From Dryocosmus kuriphilus (Eukaryota; Arthropoda; Insecta; Hymenoptera; Cynipidae): a stretch of 64,000 bases of DNA. The notes below the pieces were generated by a model. That model was not told the origin of the DNA and did not search any database. It saw only the letters and a program-made list of their open reading frames with translations. The DNA lies in NCBI GenBank assembly GCA_038277395.1, contig CM076190.1, positions 241,657,256-241,721,255 on the forward strand, given 5' to 3'. The position numbers and the translations under genes are program-made. Shown here one piece after another: positions 1 to 9,470 of the stretch; the stretch's first letter is position 1, and every line of letters starts with the position of its first letter.

Positions 1-300
1 CAAAAGTTAATTGTAAATTTTCATAATATTTCGTAGGATATGTCAAATTTCTAACAAGCATAACAAAATTTTGCGATTTATAAGAACTAATTGTAGTCTT
101 TCAGTGTTTCTATTATAAAATGACAAATTCTTACACAAAATAACAAATTTATACACAAACTTGTAGAAAATTATGAATTCCCACGAAAAATACACTGTTA
201 GAAATATCTTGAAAATTCAATCACCTTTTCAACTACAGAAGTAATTGAAATTTCATTTAATAAAGAATATGAACCAAAATTCATATAATGTATTAGAAAT
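1..300. repeat. Degenerate AT-rich satellite remnant
   Basis: No gene is seen. The stretch carries the same degenerate motifs (gcgatttgcaaa-like, ctaattgtagttttcata-like, aatatttcctagaa-like) that fill 24560-25560, 37500-42282 and 44953-46100, so it appears to be an outlying piece of that satellite family. Confidence 0.6.
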
Positions 301-746
301 TTCAATCCTGACGATTGCTCCTATGTGCGCAGTAGCCAAAGCGCAACTTTGCGCGGCTGCCCGACACAAGACGCCGTGAAATTTCTCGATCTCGCCTGTC
401 GCCATCGATGTCGCAAACAAAATCGTTAAGCCGTGTCAGTCGCGTCAGTGGTGCATTTAAAGAAAAATAAATAAAGAGTCGCATCAGTATTGCATAGGAG
501 AAAAAATAAATAAAGGTAAGTTCGTTTTCATATTACTAGATACGTATTATCTGTGCCGATTGACCTAGGATACCAAGATTCACCAAGATTTACTCTGTGT
601 CAGCATTCTAGGGTTAACCTAAAAAGTAACATCATAGACAAGGGGACTAAAAGAAATAGAATTTTCAAATTTCTTGCAAAGATTACAAACAAACTTGTAA
701 ATCTACTACTAACTGTAACACTTTTTTGTGACACTACACATCTCTT
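301..746. other. Non-coding flank, no gene recognised
   Basis: A slightly less AT-rich block (about 300-440) followed by AT-rich sequence. Only short open frames (60-65 codons) without recognisable domains occur. I see no promoter, tRNA or splice structure I can defend. Confidence 0.4.
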
Positions 747-840
747 GTGATTTAGAAAAACACCATTAACCGCAATTCGGATAAGTTACCTCAATGCAGT
801 TAGCGGTAGGCGACTCGAGGGACTTATCCGAATTGCAGTT
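747..840. repeat. Left part of host palindrome interrupted by the Polinton
   Basis: The stretch 769-786 (aaccgcaattcggataagt-like) is the inverted complement of 822-840. The outer arm 747-770 is the inverted complement of 18394-18420, on the far side of the Polinton. Read across the Polinton, the two sides form one hairpin with arms of about 40 bp. The last six bases, GCAGTT (835-840), are the Polinton target-site duplication, matched by GCGGTT at 18394-18399. Confidence 0.7.
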
Positions 841-1398
841 AGTAGATGAGCAAGGGGGTTTCTAATCCAAGATCCCTGTTACCGACAGTTACCGACATCG
901 AGAGCTAAAGCGGTTCATGTCCGTGCTAAGCATCTAGAATGTTCGATGTGATGTCATTAATTATAGTGCGTAATGAAATTGGCGATAACTGATAAGAAAT
1001 TTGTTATTGAAAACATCAGATAAATGAGGTCGCAAGATTGGTGTATAATGTTGGAATGTTTAAACAATACATTTAAAGATAAGAGTAAAGATCGTTCGAC
1101 GTATGACCAATGTTTTATTATCTCATAGTCTTCTTATCTTAGCATAAACAATGGGTATCAAATTACATAAAATTCTGAGAAACTGCGTAAACAAGAGTAT
1201 CAGGTTACATGGAATTCTTGAGAGATGACGTCATACTACATATTTTCATACAAGTTCAAACAGGTATGGTGAGTCACTTCCGGTGATTAGAATGTTGACG
1301 CCTGATATCTCATAGTTTTCATATCTTAACATAAACAATGGGGATCAAATTACATAAAATTCTGAGAAATTGCGTAAACAAGAGTATCAGGTTACATG
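841..1398 (+). repeat. Polinton left terminal inverted repeat, outer part
   Basis: Inverted counterpart of the right repeat ending at 18393. The first roughly 260 bp are unique TIR sequence. They are followed by about two copies of the 187-bp unit that is present about seven times on the right. The repeat is split by the Gypsy insertion at 1399 and resumes at 7233. Confidence 0.9.
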
Positions 1399-1822
1399 TG
1401 TGGAAACGTGATTTTGAGAGCCAGCGACCTAGATGTTTTCCAGATGTCTTCCTAGAACTCGGACCCCAACAGGCAGCCTTCTTGATGCTCGAAAAAAAAG
1501 CGATACTGTAATCTCGACGTTTTCCCAGACTCACGGAATTTTTGGAAAAACTGTAAACCCAGGGGGAGAACGTTCTCGCCCTCTCGGTCTTGGGACAGGC
1601 TTTTTTTTCAAGGGTCAAGAGGCAGTCGATTCCTGGCTACTAACGGTGATAGACCCACGGACTCTGTAATTTTCTCAGCCTCTTTCCCAAACTTCCATTA
1701 CTTCGCTAATTTCTTGTACGCGATAAGTTCGTCTTTAAATTTGCATCAATGATAATAAACTTTTAATTACATTTAATAACGGTGGTGAATCATTCCTTGA
1801 AATTTAAATTCACCTTACGACA
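1399..1822 (+). repeat. 5' LTR of Gypsy-A
   Basis: Direct repeat of 6809-7232, 424 bp each with 7 substitutions. TG...CA termini. The internal region starts at 1823 (aatcagaagtgggata...), where a primer binding site should lie; I could not match it confidently to a tRNA. Confidence 0.95.
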
Positions 1823-1944
1823 AATCAGAAGTGGGATACGCTTCCGCTCAAATATCGCGAGTGTGTGTGTGCTGGCAAAAGAAAAAAAGGATACTGTGTT
1901 CCAAAATCTGAACTGTGACATTGTGTAGTGCTAATCTCATAAAT

Positions 1945-2934
1945 ATGGGACGAAAAAGTCGGAGTGACGGTAGTGATCGAGGTCATCATGAAAGAGGAAG
2001 AAAGCGTGACCGGACACCATCGAGTGATCGGCATCGTTCAAAAAGGCACAGGTCAAGGAGGGAATCCTCTGTGCGAAGTTACAGACCGGTCTCTCCAGAC
2101 AGGAATTCGTCGCCACGTACAACTTCAAGCCGTGAATCCGACTTCGTCAAACTCACGGATGCATTGACTAGCATCGTTAAGCTAAGTACAAGGAAATCAG
2201 GTAACAATTTCATTAATGAGAAGTTTGTGCCTGAGTACGACCCAGTCGAAAGAAGCCTTTCCGCGTCGGAATGGCTCGAAAAGATAAACACTCTCGGTTC
2301 TTTATACGACTGGGATGAAAGAACCAAGCTTTATCTGGCTGTGTGTAGGCTCCGTGGCAACGCCATGTTGTGGTATAGTGAATTACATGATTCACAGCTA
2401 TCCTGGCCAGCATTCTCTTACGCCATCGCGAAACAGTTTCCGGGGGAAGAAAATTTTGGTAGGTTACTCGAAGAAGCAGTTTTGTATAAAAGTATTCAGG
2501 GTCAGGACTTGCAGGCGTATTGTTTCAAAAAGTTGGGAAAATTAAATAAGTTAAAACTAGAATTATCAGAAGACAAGTTAGTAGACTACGTGGTGCATGG
2601 AATACGTGACGAAGGCATACGCACGACGGTACTGGCAGCTCAGTGTAAAACCTTACATGAACTTAATAAGTGCCTTAGTATTTTTCACAAACCTGTCGGC
2701 AATGAAAGTGAAGTCAAAAAAAGCCGACCGGGAGAGAGTTCATCAGGGAAACCAAATAATCGATTCGGAAAAGATAAGGGAACTTGCTATAATTGCGATC
2801 GATCAGGTCATGTTAAGCGCGATTGTCCAGAATTAAGAACAAAATTTTCTGGAAATAATAAAAATCCTAGAGCCAGTATAAACAGCGCTTCAAATGCGAC
2901 GAAAGATAGAAACACAGAGTTAAAGTGTAATTAA
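1945..2934 (+). CDS. gag: Gag polyprotein of Gypsy-A
   Basis: Start chosen at the first ATG (1945), giving 329 residues. The N-terminus is very basic and Arg/Ser/His-rich (MGRKSRSDGSDRG...). A retrotransposon Gag core follows, with the typical W-L and LRG-A-W-Y signatures (about residues 105-150). Near residues 281-294 is a CCHC zinc knuckle, CYNCDRSGHVKRDC, expected to bind RNA. The frame stops at TAA 2932-2934, but the same frame stays open to a TGA at 3007. The TAA falls inside what would be a second CCHC knuckle (C-N-stop-C-X4-H-X4-C), so it looks like a nonsense mutation and not the natural end of Gag. The protein would form the intracellular particle that packages element RNA. Confidence 0.88.
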   Translation: MGRKSRSDGSDRGHHERGRKRDRTPSSDRHRSKRHRSRRESSVRSYRPVSPDRNSSPRTTSSRESDFVKLTDALTSIVKLSTRKSGNNFINEKFVPEYDPVERSLSASEWLEKINTLGSLYDWDERTKLYLAVCRLRGNAMLWYSELHDSQLSWPAFSYAIAKQFPGEENFGRLLEEAVLYKSIQGQDLQAYCFKKLGKLNKLKLELSEDKLVDYVVHGIRDEGIRTTVLAAQCKTLHELNKCLSIFHKPVGNESEVKKSRPGESSSGKPNNRFGKDKGTCYNCDRSGHVKRDCPELRTKFSGNNKNPRASINSASNATKDRNTELKCN

Positions 2935-3006
2935 TGTAATAGACCTAATCACTCGGAGGAACGTTGCTATAAAAAAAAGAGAGATCAAGCCGAGAAGGGG
3001 ACAGTA

Positions 3007-3013
3007 TGACTAG
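3007..3013 (+). promoter_or_regulatory. Candidate stop-codon readthrough site between gag and pol (TGA CTAG)
   Basis: After the presumed nonsense TAA (2932), the gag frame runs to TGA 3007-3009, immediately followed by CTAG. Pol continues in the same frame with no ATG near its start. UGA-CUA(G) is the best established efficient readthrough context in animal and alphavirus messages. That this element uses it to make Gag-Pol is my inference. Confidence 0.55.
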
Positions 3014-6000
3014 GTGCGGGGTTTCCAGAAGTATGTCAGGTCGGGGAAAGAAAACTTAAGAATCCTCCGAAGATAGGCCACATTAATAACGTAGAAGTAG
3101 AGTATATTCTCGATTTCGGTAGTACCTGCTCAATAGTCAGAGATCAGGTAGCGAGGAAATTAGGTTTAAAGCTAGAACCAACTTGGGAGACCCTCGGAGC
3201 ATTTAATTACGCAATAACCACACCTATCGCTCGTACATCGTTTTGCTTTTCAATCGACGAGATACCGGTCAAAATTGAAGCTTATGTTGTCCCCGACAAC
3301 CAACTATTGCGTGAAATTCTTATAGGCCGTGATGTTTTTAAAAATCCGGGAGTGACAGGGATTGCGAACGGGTCGGAAACTAAACTTGTCAAAGCGGAGG
3401 CCACTATCAATCCTTTAGAAATTCTTGAAGTGAATATAATTGAGACCCACAAGAAACCCCTCGTCGCGGGCGACGTTCAGTGTCCTGGGGTTGACTCTAA
3501 AATCGTCGCTGATTTAATTTTTCTTTTGAACGAATATCGCAATGTCGTAGCATTAAATATGCAAGAGTTAGGACGGGTAAATAGTTCAACGATGAAAATC
3601 GAACTTACTGACAATCAGCCAGTTCATTATCATCCAAGAAGGTTATCTTATGCTGAGCGAGCTAAGGTTAAAGAGATCGTTAAAGAACTGGAAAAAGCTG
3701 GCATAATTCGCGAAAGTAATTCTCCTTATGCCAGTCCAATCACCCTGACAACAAAGAAAAACGGTGAACTACGAATGTGCGTAGATTATCGTGCAATCAA
3801 TCAGAAGACAAGGACCGATCCTCATCCGTTACCCTATATCGAGGATCACATTGATCGGTTGGGGGGAAAGAAGTATTTTACCTCATTAGATTTAAAGGCA
3901 GGGTTTCATCAAATTCCAATAGATAATGAATCCGTTCATATCACTGCATTTGTCACTCCAGATTGTCACTGCGAGTATTTGAGGGCCCCTTTTGGGTTGA
4001 AAAACGCGCCTGCTGTGTTTCAAAGAGCAATAAATCGAGCTCTCGGAGAATTGCGGTTCAGCGTAGCATTAGTCTATATCGATGATATTCTGATACCTGC
4101 CTCGACCATCGAAGAGGCTTTTCAAAATTTAAGACTGGTCCTAGAAGCTTTAAAAAGACATAATTTCACACTTAACCTAAATAAATGCAAATTTTTCCAA
4201 ACAAAGATCGATTATTTGGGCAGGGAGATATCCGAAAAGGGAGTACGACCAGGAACTTATAAAATACAAGCTGTAGAACAGGCTCCTGAACCAACTAATG
4301 TGAAACAAGTCAGATCATTCCTGGGACTCGCTAATTACTTCCGAAAATTTGTTAAAAATTACGTGAAATTAGTCGCGCCGCTTACAGGTTTGTTGCGCAA
4401 AGACTCTTCCTGGATTTGGGGACCAGAGCAGAAAAATGCAATGCTCGAGATAAAACGAATTCTCGTGACTAGGCCGGTTTTAGCTATTTTTGACCCAACA
4501 CTTAAAACGGAACTCCACACTGATGCCAGTTCCGTCGGGCTTGGTGCTATGCTCATACAGAGAAAAGATAAGCTGGAACATGTGGTGTCCTATTACAGTA
4601 GGAAAACGACAGCTACCGAACAAAAGTACCACCCCTACGACCTAGAGACCCTTGCGGTTCACGAGGCCCTTAAGGCGTTTCGAGCGAGGTTTCGAGTTTA
4701 TTTATTAGGTGTAGAGTTTACCGTTGTCACTGACTGTACCGCTGTGCGAGCTACGGCCACTAAGAAGGACATTCAACCAAGGGTCGCTAGGTGGTGGGTC
4801 TATATGCAAGACTTCAATTTTAATATTGTCTACAGGCCTGGAGCTCAGGGGGCACATGTTGATTACTTGAGTCGTAACCCTGTCGAATGCTTGCATATAG
4901 ACATTACTGACGGCGAATGGATAAGAGCCGCACAGATTCAAGATCCAGATATAGAGTTAATAATGAAAATTTTACAGGATGGTAATGTTCAATCTGATAC
5001 AAAGCAATATTTTGACGTGTATGATTTGAAGGGAGGCGTAGTTTTTAGACGCACGGAAGATGGGAATAAGTGGCTGGTTCCGCGTAATTCGCGATTCAAT
5101 GTTGTAAAATTATGTCATGATGAACAAGGTCATTTCGGCGTTGATAAAACTCTAGAAAAGGTTAAAGAAAATTACTGGTTCAAAGGAATGCGAAAATTTG
5201 TGACTAAATATGTTAAGTCTTGTTTAAGTTGTCTATACTACAAATCCACAACTGGTCGTAAACCGGGCCTCATGCACCCTATAGAGAAAGTCGCCATACC
5301 GTTCCATACTATTCACATTGACCACGTGGGGCCATTCATCAAGAGTAAGCGCAAAAATACTCAGTTGTTCAACATCGTGGACGGCTTCACAAAGTTTTGT
5401 ATTCTCGATCCAGTAAAGAATACGAAAACAAAGTGGGTACTGAAGGCTATGGAACAGGTGTTCGTACTTTTTGGGGTTCCATCGAGAATAATCAGCGACA
5501 GAGGCACTTGTTTCACGTCTTCCAGATTTTCAGAATTTTGTCGAGAATATGGAATTAAACATATTCTCAATGCTGTCGCTACACCAAGGGCGAACGGACA
5601 AGTGGAAAGGATCAATGGCACCGTAGTGAATGCAATCTCAACTTCTAGTGCGGGAGCAGAAGAAAATGACTGGGATCTATACGTGAAGAAAGTGCAAAGT
5701 GGTATTAATAGCACGACTAATAGGACAACAGGAAGATGTCCAGCGCAGTTGTTATACGGGTTCAAGCCAAAAGGATCAGCGGATGCAGCACTCCTGTCAG
5801 CAATACAGGATTCCCTTGATGCGGTGGACTTGTCCGAACTCAGGCGAACAGCGAAGCATGCTATTGATGTCGAACAGAAGCAGCAAAAGGCCCGATTTGA
5901 TTCGAAGAGATTTAGGCCACCGAAACACGTTGTGAGTGACATCGTCATGGTGACGGCGGAACCGCCATCAACAGGGTCGAGCAGGAAGCTGGCAGCAAAA

Positions 6001-6150
6001 GCAAAGGGTCCATACAGGATCACAGCTGTGCTGCCAAATGACCGTTATGAGGTTGAGGACCTGCGACGATTGCGGAAAGGGCGAGGCAAAAGGAGCGTCG
6101 TGGCTGTCGACAGTATGCGAAGGTGGATTACTTTCGATGCCTTGGATTAA
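3010..6150 (+). CDS. pol: Pol polyprotein of Gypsy-A: protease, RT, RNase H, integrase
   Basis: Open for about 1046 codons in the gag frame. Order: aspartic protease (about residues 18-115; the usual D-T/S-G site reads LDFGST, an unusual F); reverse transcriptase with the YIDD active site at about residue 356; RNase H beginning near LHTDASS (about 500); integrase with an HX4H...CX2C zinc region (HDEQGH, CLSC). The catalytic D-D-E triad lies in HIDHVGPF, ISDRGTCF and NGQVERINGT. Near the C-terminus is a GPY/F-type module (KGPYRITAV). No chromodomain is seen. The frame is intact from 3010 to the TAA at 6148-6150. Apart from the protease residue and the upstream stops, the enzyme looks complete. 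Expression probably needs readthrough from gag. Confidence 0.93.
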   Translation, partial: LGAGFPEVCQVGERKLKNPPKIGHINNVEVEYILDFGSTCSIVRDQVARKLGLKLEPTWETLGAFNYAITTPIARTSFCFSIDEIPVKIEAYVVPDNQLLREILIGRDVFKNPGVTGIANGSETKLVKAEATINPLEILEVNIIETHKKPLVAGDVQCPGVDSKIVADLIFLLNEYRNVVALNMQELGRVNSSTMKIELTDNQPVHYHPRRLSYAERAKVKEIVKELEKAGIIRESNSPYASPITLTTKKNGELRMCVDYRAINQKTRTDPHPLPYIEDHIDRLGGKKYFTSLDLKAGFHQIPIDNESVHITAFVTPDCHCEYLRAPFGLKNAPAVFQRAINRALGELRFSVALVYIDDILIPASTIEEAFQNLRLVLEALKRHNFTLNLNKCKFFQTKIDYLGREISEKGVRPGTYKIQAVEQAPEPTNVKQVRSFLGLANYFRKFVKNYVKLVAPLTGLLRKDSSWIWGPEQKNAMLEIKRILVTRPVLAIFDPTLKTELHTDASSVGLGAMLIQRKDKLEHVVSYYSRKTTATEQKYHPYDLETLAVHEALKAFRARFRVYLLGVEFTVVTDCTAVRATATKKDIQPRVARWWVYMQDFNFNIVYRPGAQGAHVDYLSRNPVECLHIDITDGEWIRAAQIQDPDIELIMKILQDGNVQSDTKQYFDVYDLKGGVVFRRTEDGNKWLVPRNSRFNVVKLCHDEQGHFGVDKTLEKVKENYWFKGMRKFVTKYVKSCLSCLYYKSTTGRKPGLMHPIEKVAIPFHTIHIDHVGPFIKSKRKNTQLFNIVDGFTKFCILDPVKNTKTKWVLKAMEQVFVLFGVPSRIISDRGTCFTSSRFSEFCREYGIKHILNAVATPRANGQVERINGTVVNAISTSSAGAEENDWDLYVKKVQSGINSTTNRTTGRCPAQLLYGFKPKGSADAALLSAIQDSLDAVDLSELRRTAKHAIDVEQKQQKARFDSKRFRPPKHVVSDIVMVTAEPPSTGSSRKLAAKAKGPYRITAVLPNDRYEVEDLRRLRKGRGKRSVVAVDSMRRWITFDALD

Positions 6151-6218
6151 GGCTAAATCAGGTGAGGTAAAAAAATATTAATTATGCACCCTGACAGTGG
6201 GTGGTCGAGTCGCATAAC

Positions 6219-6563
6219 CTAGGCACCTGCAGGACTGTTTTACTGCAGGGTAATGTCCTAGCTGACTTGAAGTATTACCTTCGGATTGTGGGACGTGATA
6301 TTAGGCACTCGTGGAGAGGTGTTTCACGAGGTAAAGTCCTAATGGTCTCTGAGTTGTGGGACGTAATATTAGGCACTCGTGAAGAGGTGCTTCACGGGGT
6401 AAAGTCCTAATGGTCTCGGGTGGACTGGGTCAGGCACTTGTGAGAGTTGACTGCTCGAAAGAGGTATCTCACAGGGTAAAGCCCTGGCAAGTTTACATGG
6501 ACTGAGCTAGGCACCTGTGGAAGCAAATTCCTGATGAGAATGTTCCACGGGGTAAAGTCCTAG
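6219..6563 (+). repeat. Five tandem covarying RNA-type hairpins downstream of pol
   Basis: Five units start near 6219, 6299, 6368, 6430 and 6507. Each has an outer stem ([C/A]TAGG or TCAGG paired with CCTA[G/A] or CCTGG), a 5' CA bulge, an inner stem of 6-9 bp and a conserved 3' strand GTAAAGT/GTAATGT. Inner stems differ between units yet stay paired: CCTGCAG/CTGCAGG, CTCGTG/CACGAG, CTCGTGAAG/CTTCACGGG, CTTGTGAGA/TCTCACAGG, CCTGTGGAA/TTCCACGGG. Loop length varies from about 5 to over 20 nt. Compensatory changes argue for a selected RNA structure. Possible roles are packaging, dimerisation or nuclear export, as for retroviral constitutive transport elements. No such role is shown here. Confidence 0.75.
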
Positions 6564-6808
6564 AAAGTTCTAGTCATAACCCCCTAAATCCTTTTCCTTG
6601 TCACTAACTAGATACTCGCCTCAATCAGCTTGGCTTCTATGAGAGTTGGCCACCTCATTAAGGGAGACAGAACTCATTGAGAAGATTATCTATTCCAAAG
6701 GCAAAAAAAAATATCAAGGAGCTAATACCAGAAATTTCTAAATTCACAGGCTGGAGACAGGACGAGATGAGGGTGTCGAGGACGACAAAAGTGGTCAGGA
6801 AGGCCGAT
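6564..6808 (+). other. Gypsy-A 3' untranslated spacer
   Basis: No ORF of note. The purine-rich tract expected just before the 3' LTR is not clear; the bases before 6809 read ...tcaggaaggccgat. Confidence 0.4.
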
Positions 6809-7232
6809 TGTGGAAACGCGATTTTGAGAGCCAGCGACCTAGATGTTTTCCAGATGTCTTCCTAGAACTCGGACCCCAACAGGCAGCCTTCTTGATGCTC
6901 GAAAAAGAAGCGATACTGTAATCTCGACGTTTTCCCAGACTCACGGAATTTTTGGAAAAACTGTAAACCCAGGGGGAGAACGTTTTCGCCCTCTCGGTCC
7001 TGGGACAGGCTTTTTTTTCAAGGGTCAAGAGGCAGTCGATTCCTGGCTACTAACGGTGATAGACCCACGGACTCTGTAATTTTCGCAGCCTCTTTCCCAA
7101 ACTTCCATTACTTCGCTAATTTCTTGTACGCGATAAGTTCGTCTTTAAATTTGTATCAATGATAATAAACTTTTAATTACATTTAATAACGGTGGTGAAT
7201 CATTCCTTGACATTTAAATTCACCTTACGACA
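6809..7232 (+). repeat. 3' LTR of Gypsy-A
   Basis: Direct copy of 1399-1822. It is followed by CATG (7233-7236), the duplicated target, and then by resumed Polinton TIR sequence. Confidence 0.95.
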
Positions 7233-7299
7233 CATGGAATTCTTGAGAGATGACATCAGATTTCCTGTCGGCAAAATGTCAAAGGGAGAATCGATAAGA
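7233..7299 (+). repeat. Polinton left terminal inverted repeat, inner end
   Basis: Continues the TIR after the Gypsy insertion and is the inverted complement of about 16842-16910 (catggaattcttg...cctgtcggcaaaat...). Homology between the arms ends near 7299. Confidence 0.85.
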
Positions 7300-7565
7300 A
7301 GTTCGTTACTGAAAATATTAAGCAGCTGACGCCAGATGAATGACTCATAATAGCGCCATGTATGAACAACCCATTCGTTATAAATATATGATGAGGAGAA
7401 ACTTCTTATGCTCCTCAGTTGCGAACAAACCTTTGAGCAAGCGACAAATGAGAAATTGAAAAAGAATATCATTCCCCATTATTATTATTTACTCTCGTGC
7501 ACACATCCACAGTCATAGGGATTTAGTGATCTAGTGATTATTTCTATTTCAAGTATTTTTAAAAA

Positions 7566-7985
7566 ATGAATTCAAATCACTGCAAAAGACTTATTAAATT
7601 GATGGACGAAGCGTACGAAATTGTACAGGAAAATGCAACGTTTGAGGAAATAGACTTTTGGATACGAGGTAGCATCCAAGACATCCGGCTGCTCAATAAA
7701 CAGTTGAAAAGAGAGGAAAAACATTGCCTAGGCGAAAAAAATAAAATTCTCTCTTTGGTTGGAGTTCTGAAAACCAAAAACAGGAAACTCAAGAAACTGC
7801 GAAGAAGAGGATCAGTTGTCAACCAAGCTGAGGATAAAGAAAAAATTAGATGGGCTTTATCATATGGCTTTGTGACAGCATCATTATCATCATTGATTGG
7901 TAATATAGCCAATTCTTTCAACACAAATTTTTTTACAGGTAATTTGAAACCCTGCAGGTCCACCACGTACTCCATAATGAATTAA
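7566..7985 (+). CDS. Polinton ORF of unknown function, coiled-coil type
   Basis: An intact frame of 139 residues starting at ATG 7566 (context aaaaATGaat). Residues about 20-85 are rich in Lys, Glu, Leu and Arg with heptad-like spacing, suggesting a coiled coil ending in a strongly basic patch (KTKNRKLKKLRRRG). Residues about 98-118 (LSYGFVTASLSSLIGNIAN) are hydrophobic and small-residue rich and could pack against or enter a membrane. It is the first gene inside the left TIR and is convergent with the capsid gene on the minus strand. I do not recognise the family. Confidence 0.55.
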   Translation: MNSNHCKRLIKLMDEAYEIVQENATFEEIDFWIRGSIQDIRLLNKQLKREEKHCLGEKNKILSLVGVLKTKNRKLKKLRRRGSVVNQAEDKEKIRWALSYGFVTASLSSLIGNIANSFNTNFFTGNLKPCRSTTYSIMN

Positions 7986-8014
7986 ACTAAACTATTTCAA
8001 CCTAGTTACAGTTT

Positions 8015-9412
8015 TTATACCAATTTTTTCACGCCACCACTTATTGGCTTATATTCAATTATACGATCATGTAAAATTAAGCAGTATGCTGAAGTTTGAG
8101 ATGGAAAATTTTCACTAGTTTGAAATTCTAGATGAACATCAACTGATCCATATTTCAATGACTCATTTTGCTTAGAACAATCAATAACAATTAGAGGCGC
8201 ATGCGCTATTAATTCCCCTCTCGATAACAATGGTTGCGATTTCTTGCCATAGTAATTAGCCTGAAAGTTTGTGTACATTTCGTATAGTAGAGCATACTGA
8301 TTTTTATTAATATTAAGATTTAAATTACCATAAGGATAACACGGATCGTTCAAAAATAGTTTTGCATTAGTTAGATTACAATGATCAAAGCGACTAGATT
8401 TTATATTAGTATTATTTTTTCTGTTTGTTTGGAAACCTAGTATAACAAATCTCGGTTTTTCCAATTATGCTGATGTTTTTACAGTCCAAACATGGTTTGA
8501 AGTAGTTGGAAGTAGAGGATATTCATACAATTCCCAAGATCGAAAAATGATTGGAATAAACGGATCTTTTTCAATGTATTTTAGCAACTGAAATTTTCGT
8601 GAATCTGATAATCTAAGGCTGGGTAATAGCCACTCAACTGTATTAATTTCAATTTTATACTGCTCATTGGGAGCTGTTTGCGAAATGGCATTTGCATCAC
8701 TTTTTGATCTTGTCAAAATAAGTTCATGTTTAGCATTGACAATGACTCCGTGATAATCTTCAGCAAAGCCAAATATCATGCAAAGAGGTACAGATACATC
8801 AAAATAACCTGTAGCATTGGTTAATGATTGGTCATTATTATTTATTTCAAGCCAACCAGTATTTTCAATGTAACGTGATTATGGCTGGGATTTAAAGATA
8901 TATAATTTTTCATGAGGCTAGTGAGCCCAACATTTTTTTGTTTCTATCAATTTCTATTGCGTTGATTTCATATCTTGCTTCTTCAAACAAATGATAGATG
9001 GCATTAGAAACTGGTCACTGGCATTAGTCACTGGTGTTCCATCAATCTTCACCAAACTTCCGTGTACGTGAAGTGAACTTTTGCTTGGTAGGAGACAGTG
9101 ATCTTGGTTTTGCACAGCAATTCGAATTTCATCACTGTTATTGAAAGTTGATGAGGCATAAGGCTGATGTGCATGGACTTCACAGTGAGCAATTGATTCA
9201 TCAAAGATGATTTTTGAATGTTTAAAATTCCCCCTTACATAGCAAGCAATTAAATGTTGATAAACAAAAATACAAACGCAGGTGCAAAAAATCTTAAGTT
9301 TCTTTATTCTCGTCTTCGTTTTCTGACTTCCAGACCTTGATGTTTCAGGAATAGCACGTTTTGAGGTGTTAGCCCTTTGACTGCTCTTTGTTGACTGATT
9401 AGTTTGTGACAT
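8015..9412 (-). pseudogene. Polinton major capsid protein (double jelly-roll type), frameshifted
   Basis: The conserved C-terminal part (8015-8779) resembles Polinton major capsid proteins of insects: a PRFVILGFQT motif, then a Phe-Asp-His-Cys-Asn segment, and a final IIEYKPISGGVKKLV. The N-terminal part lies at 8954-9412 (around LPSKSSLHVHGSL). Frames change between 8780 and 8954, and a TAA splits the C-terminal part at 8462-8464, so the gene is broken at several points. In the family this protein forms the icosahedral shell. Order on the minus strand (PLA2 protein, protease, minor capsid, major capsid) is that of a virion-morphogenesis module. The identification is from recalled family features, not a search. 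Confidence 0.75.
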
Positions 9413-9470
9413 GGTGCTGCTTTATTGTAACCAAAATCAACCTTCTTATTGAAAACAATACCCACCATTA

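Larger units (their letters stand above)
1399..7232 (+). mobile_element. Nested Ty3/Gypsy LTR retrotransposon (Gypsy-A)
   Basis: Two 424-bp direct LTRs (1399-1822 and 6809-7232) begin TGTG and end GACA. The flanks carry a 4-bp CATG duplication (1395-1398 and 7233-7236). Inside are gag, then protease, RT, RNase H and integrase in the Ty3/Gypsy order. No env-like ORF follows pol. The LTRs differ at 7 of 424 positions (about 1.7%), suggesting a fairly recent insertion. Only two stop codons interrupt the gag-pol frame. A structured repeat array (6219-6563) lies between pol and the 3' LTR. The insertion point is inside the Polinton's left inverted repeat. Confidence 0.95.

Noticed and set aside
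1319..1669. ORFs of 78-99 codons on both strands in the LTR (repeated at 6795-7079)
   Set aside because: They lie wholly in the LTR, are duplicated with it and have no domain.
5361..6023. 220-codon minus-strand ORF
   Set aside because: Shadow of the Gypsy-A integrase, which has clear catalytic motifs on the plus strand.
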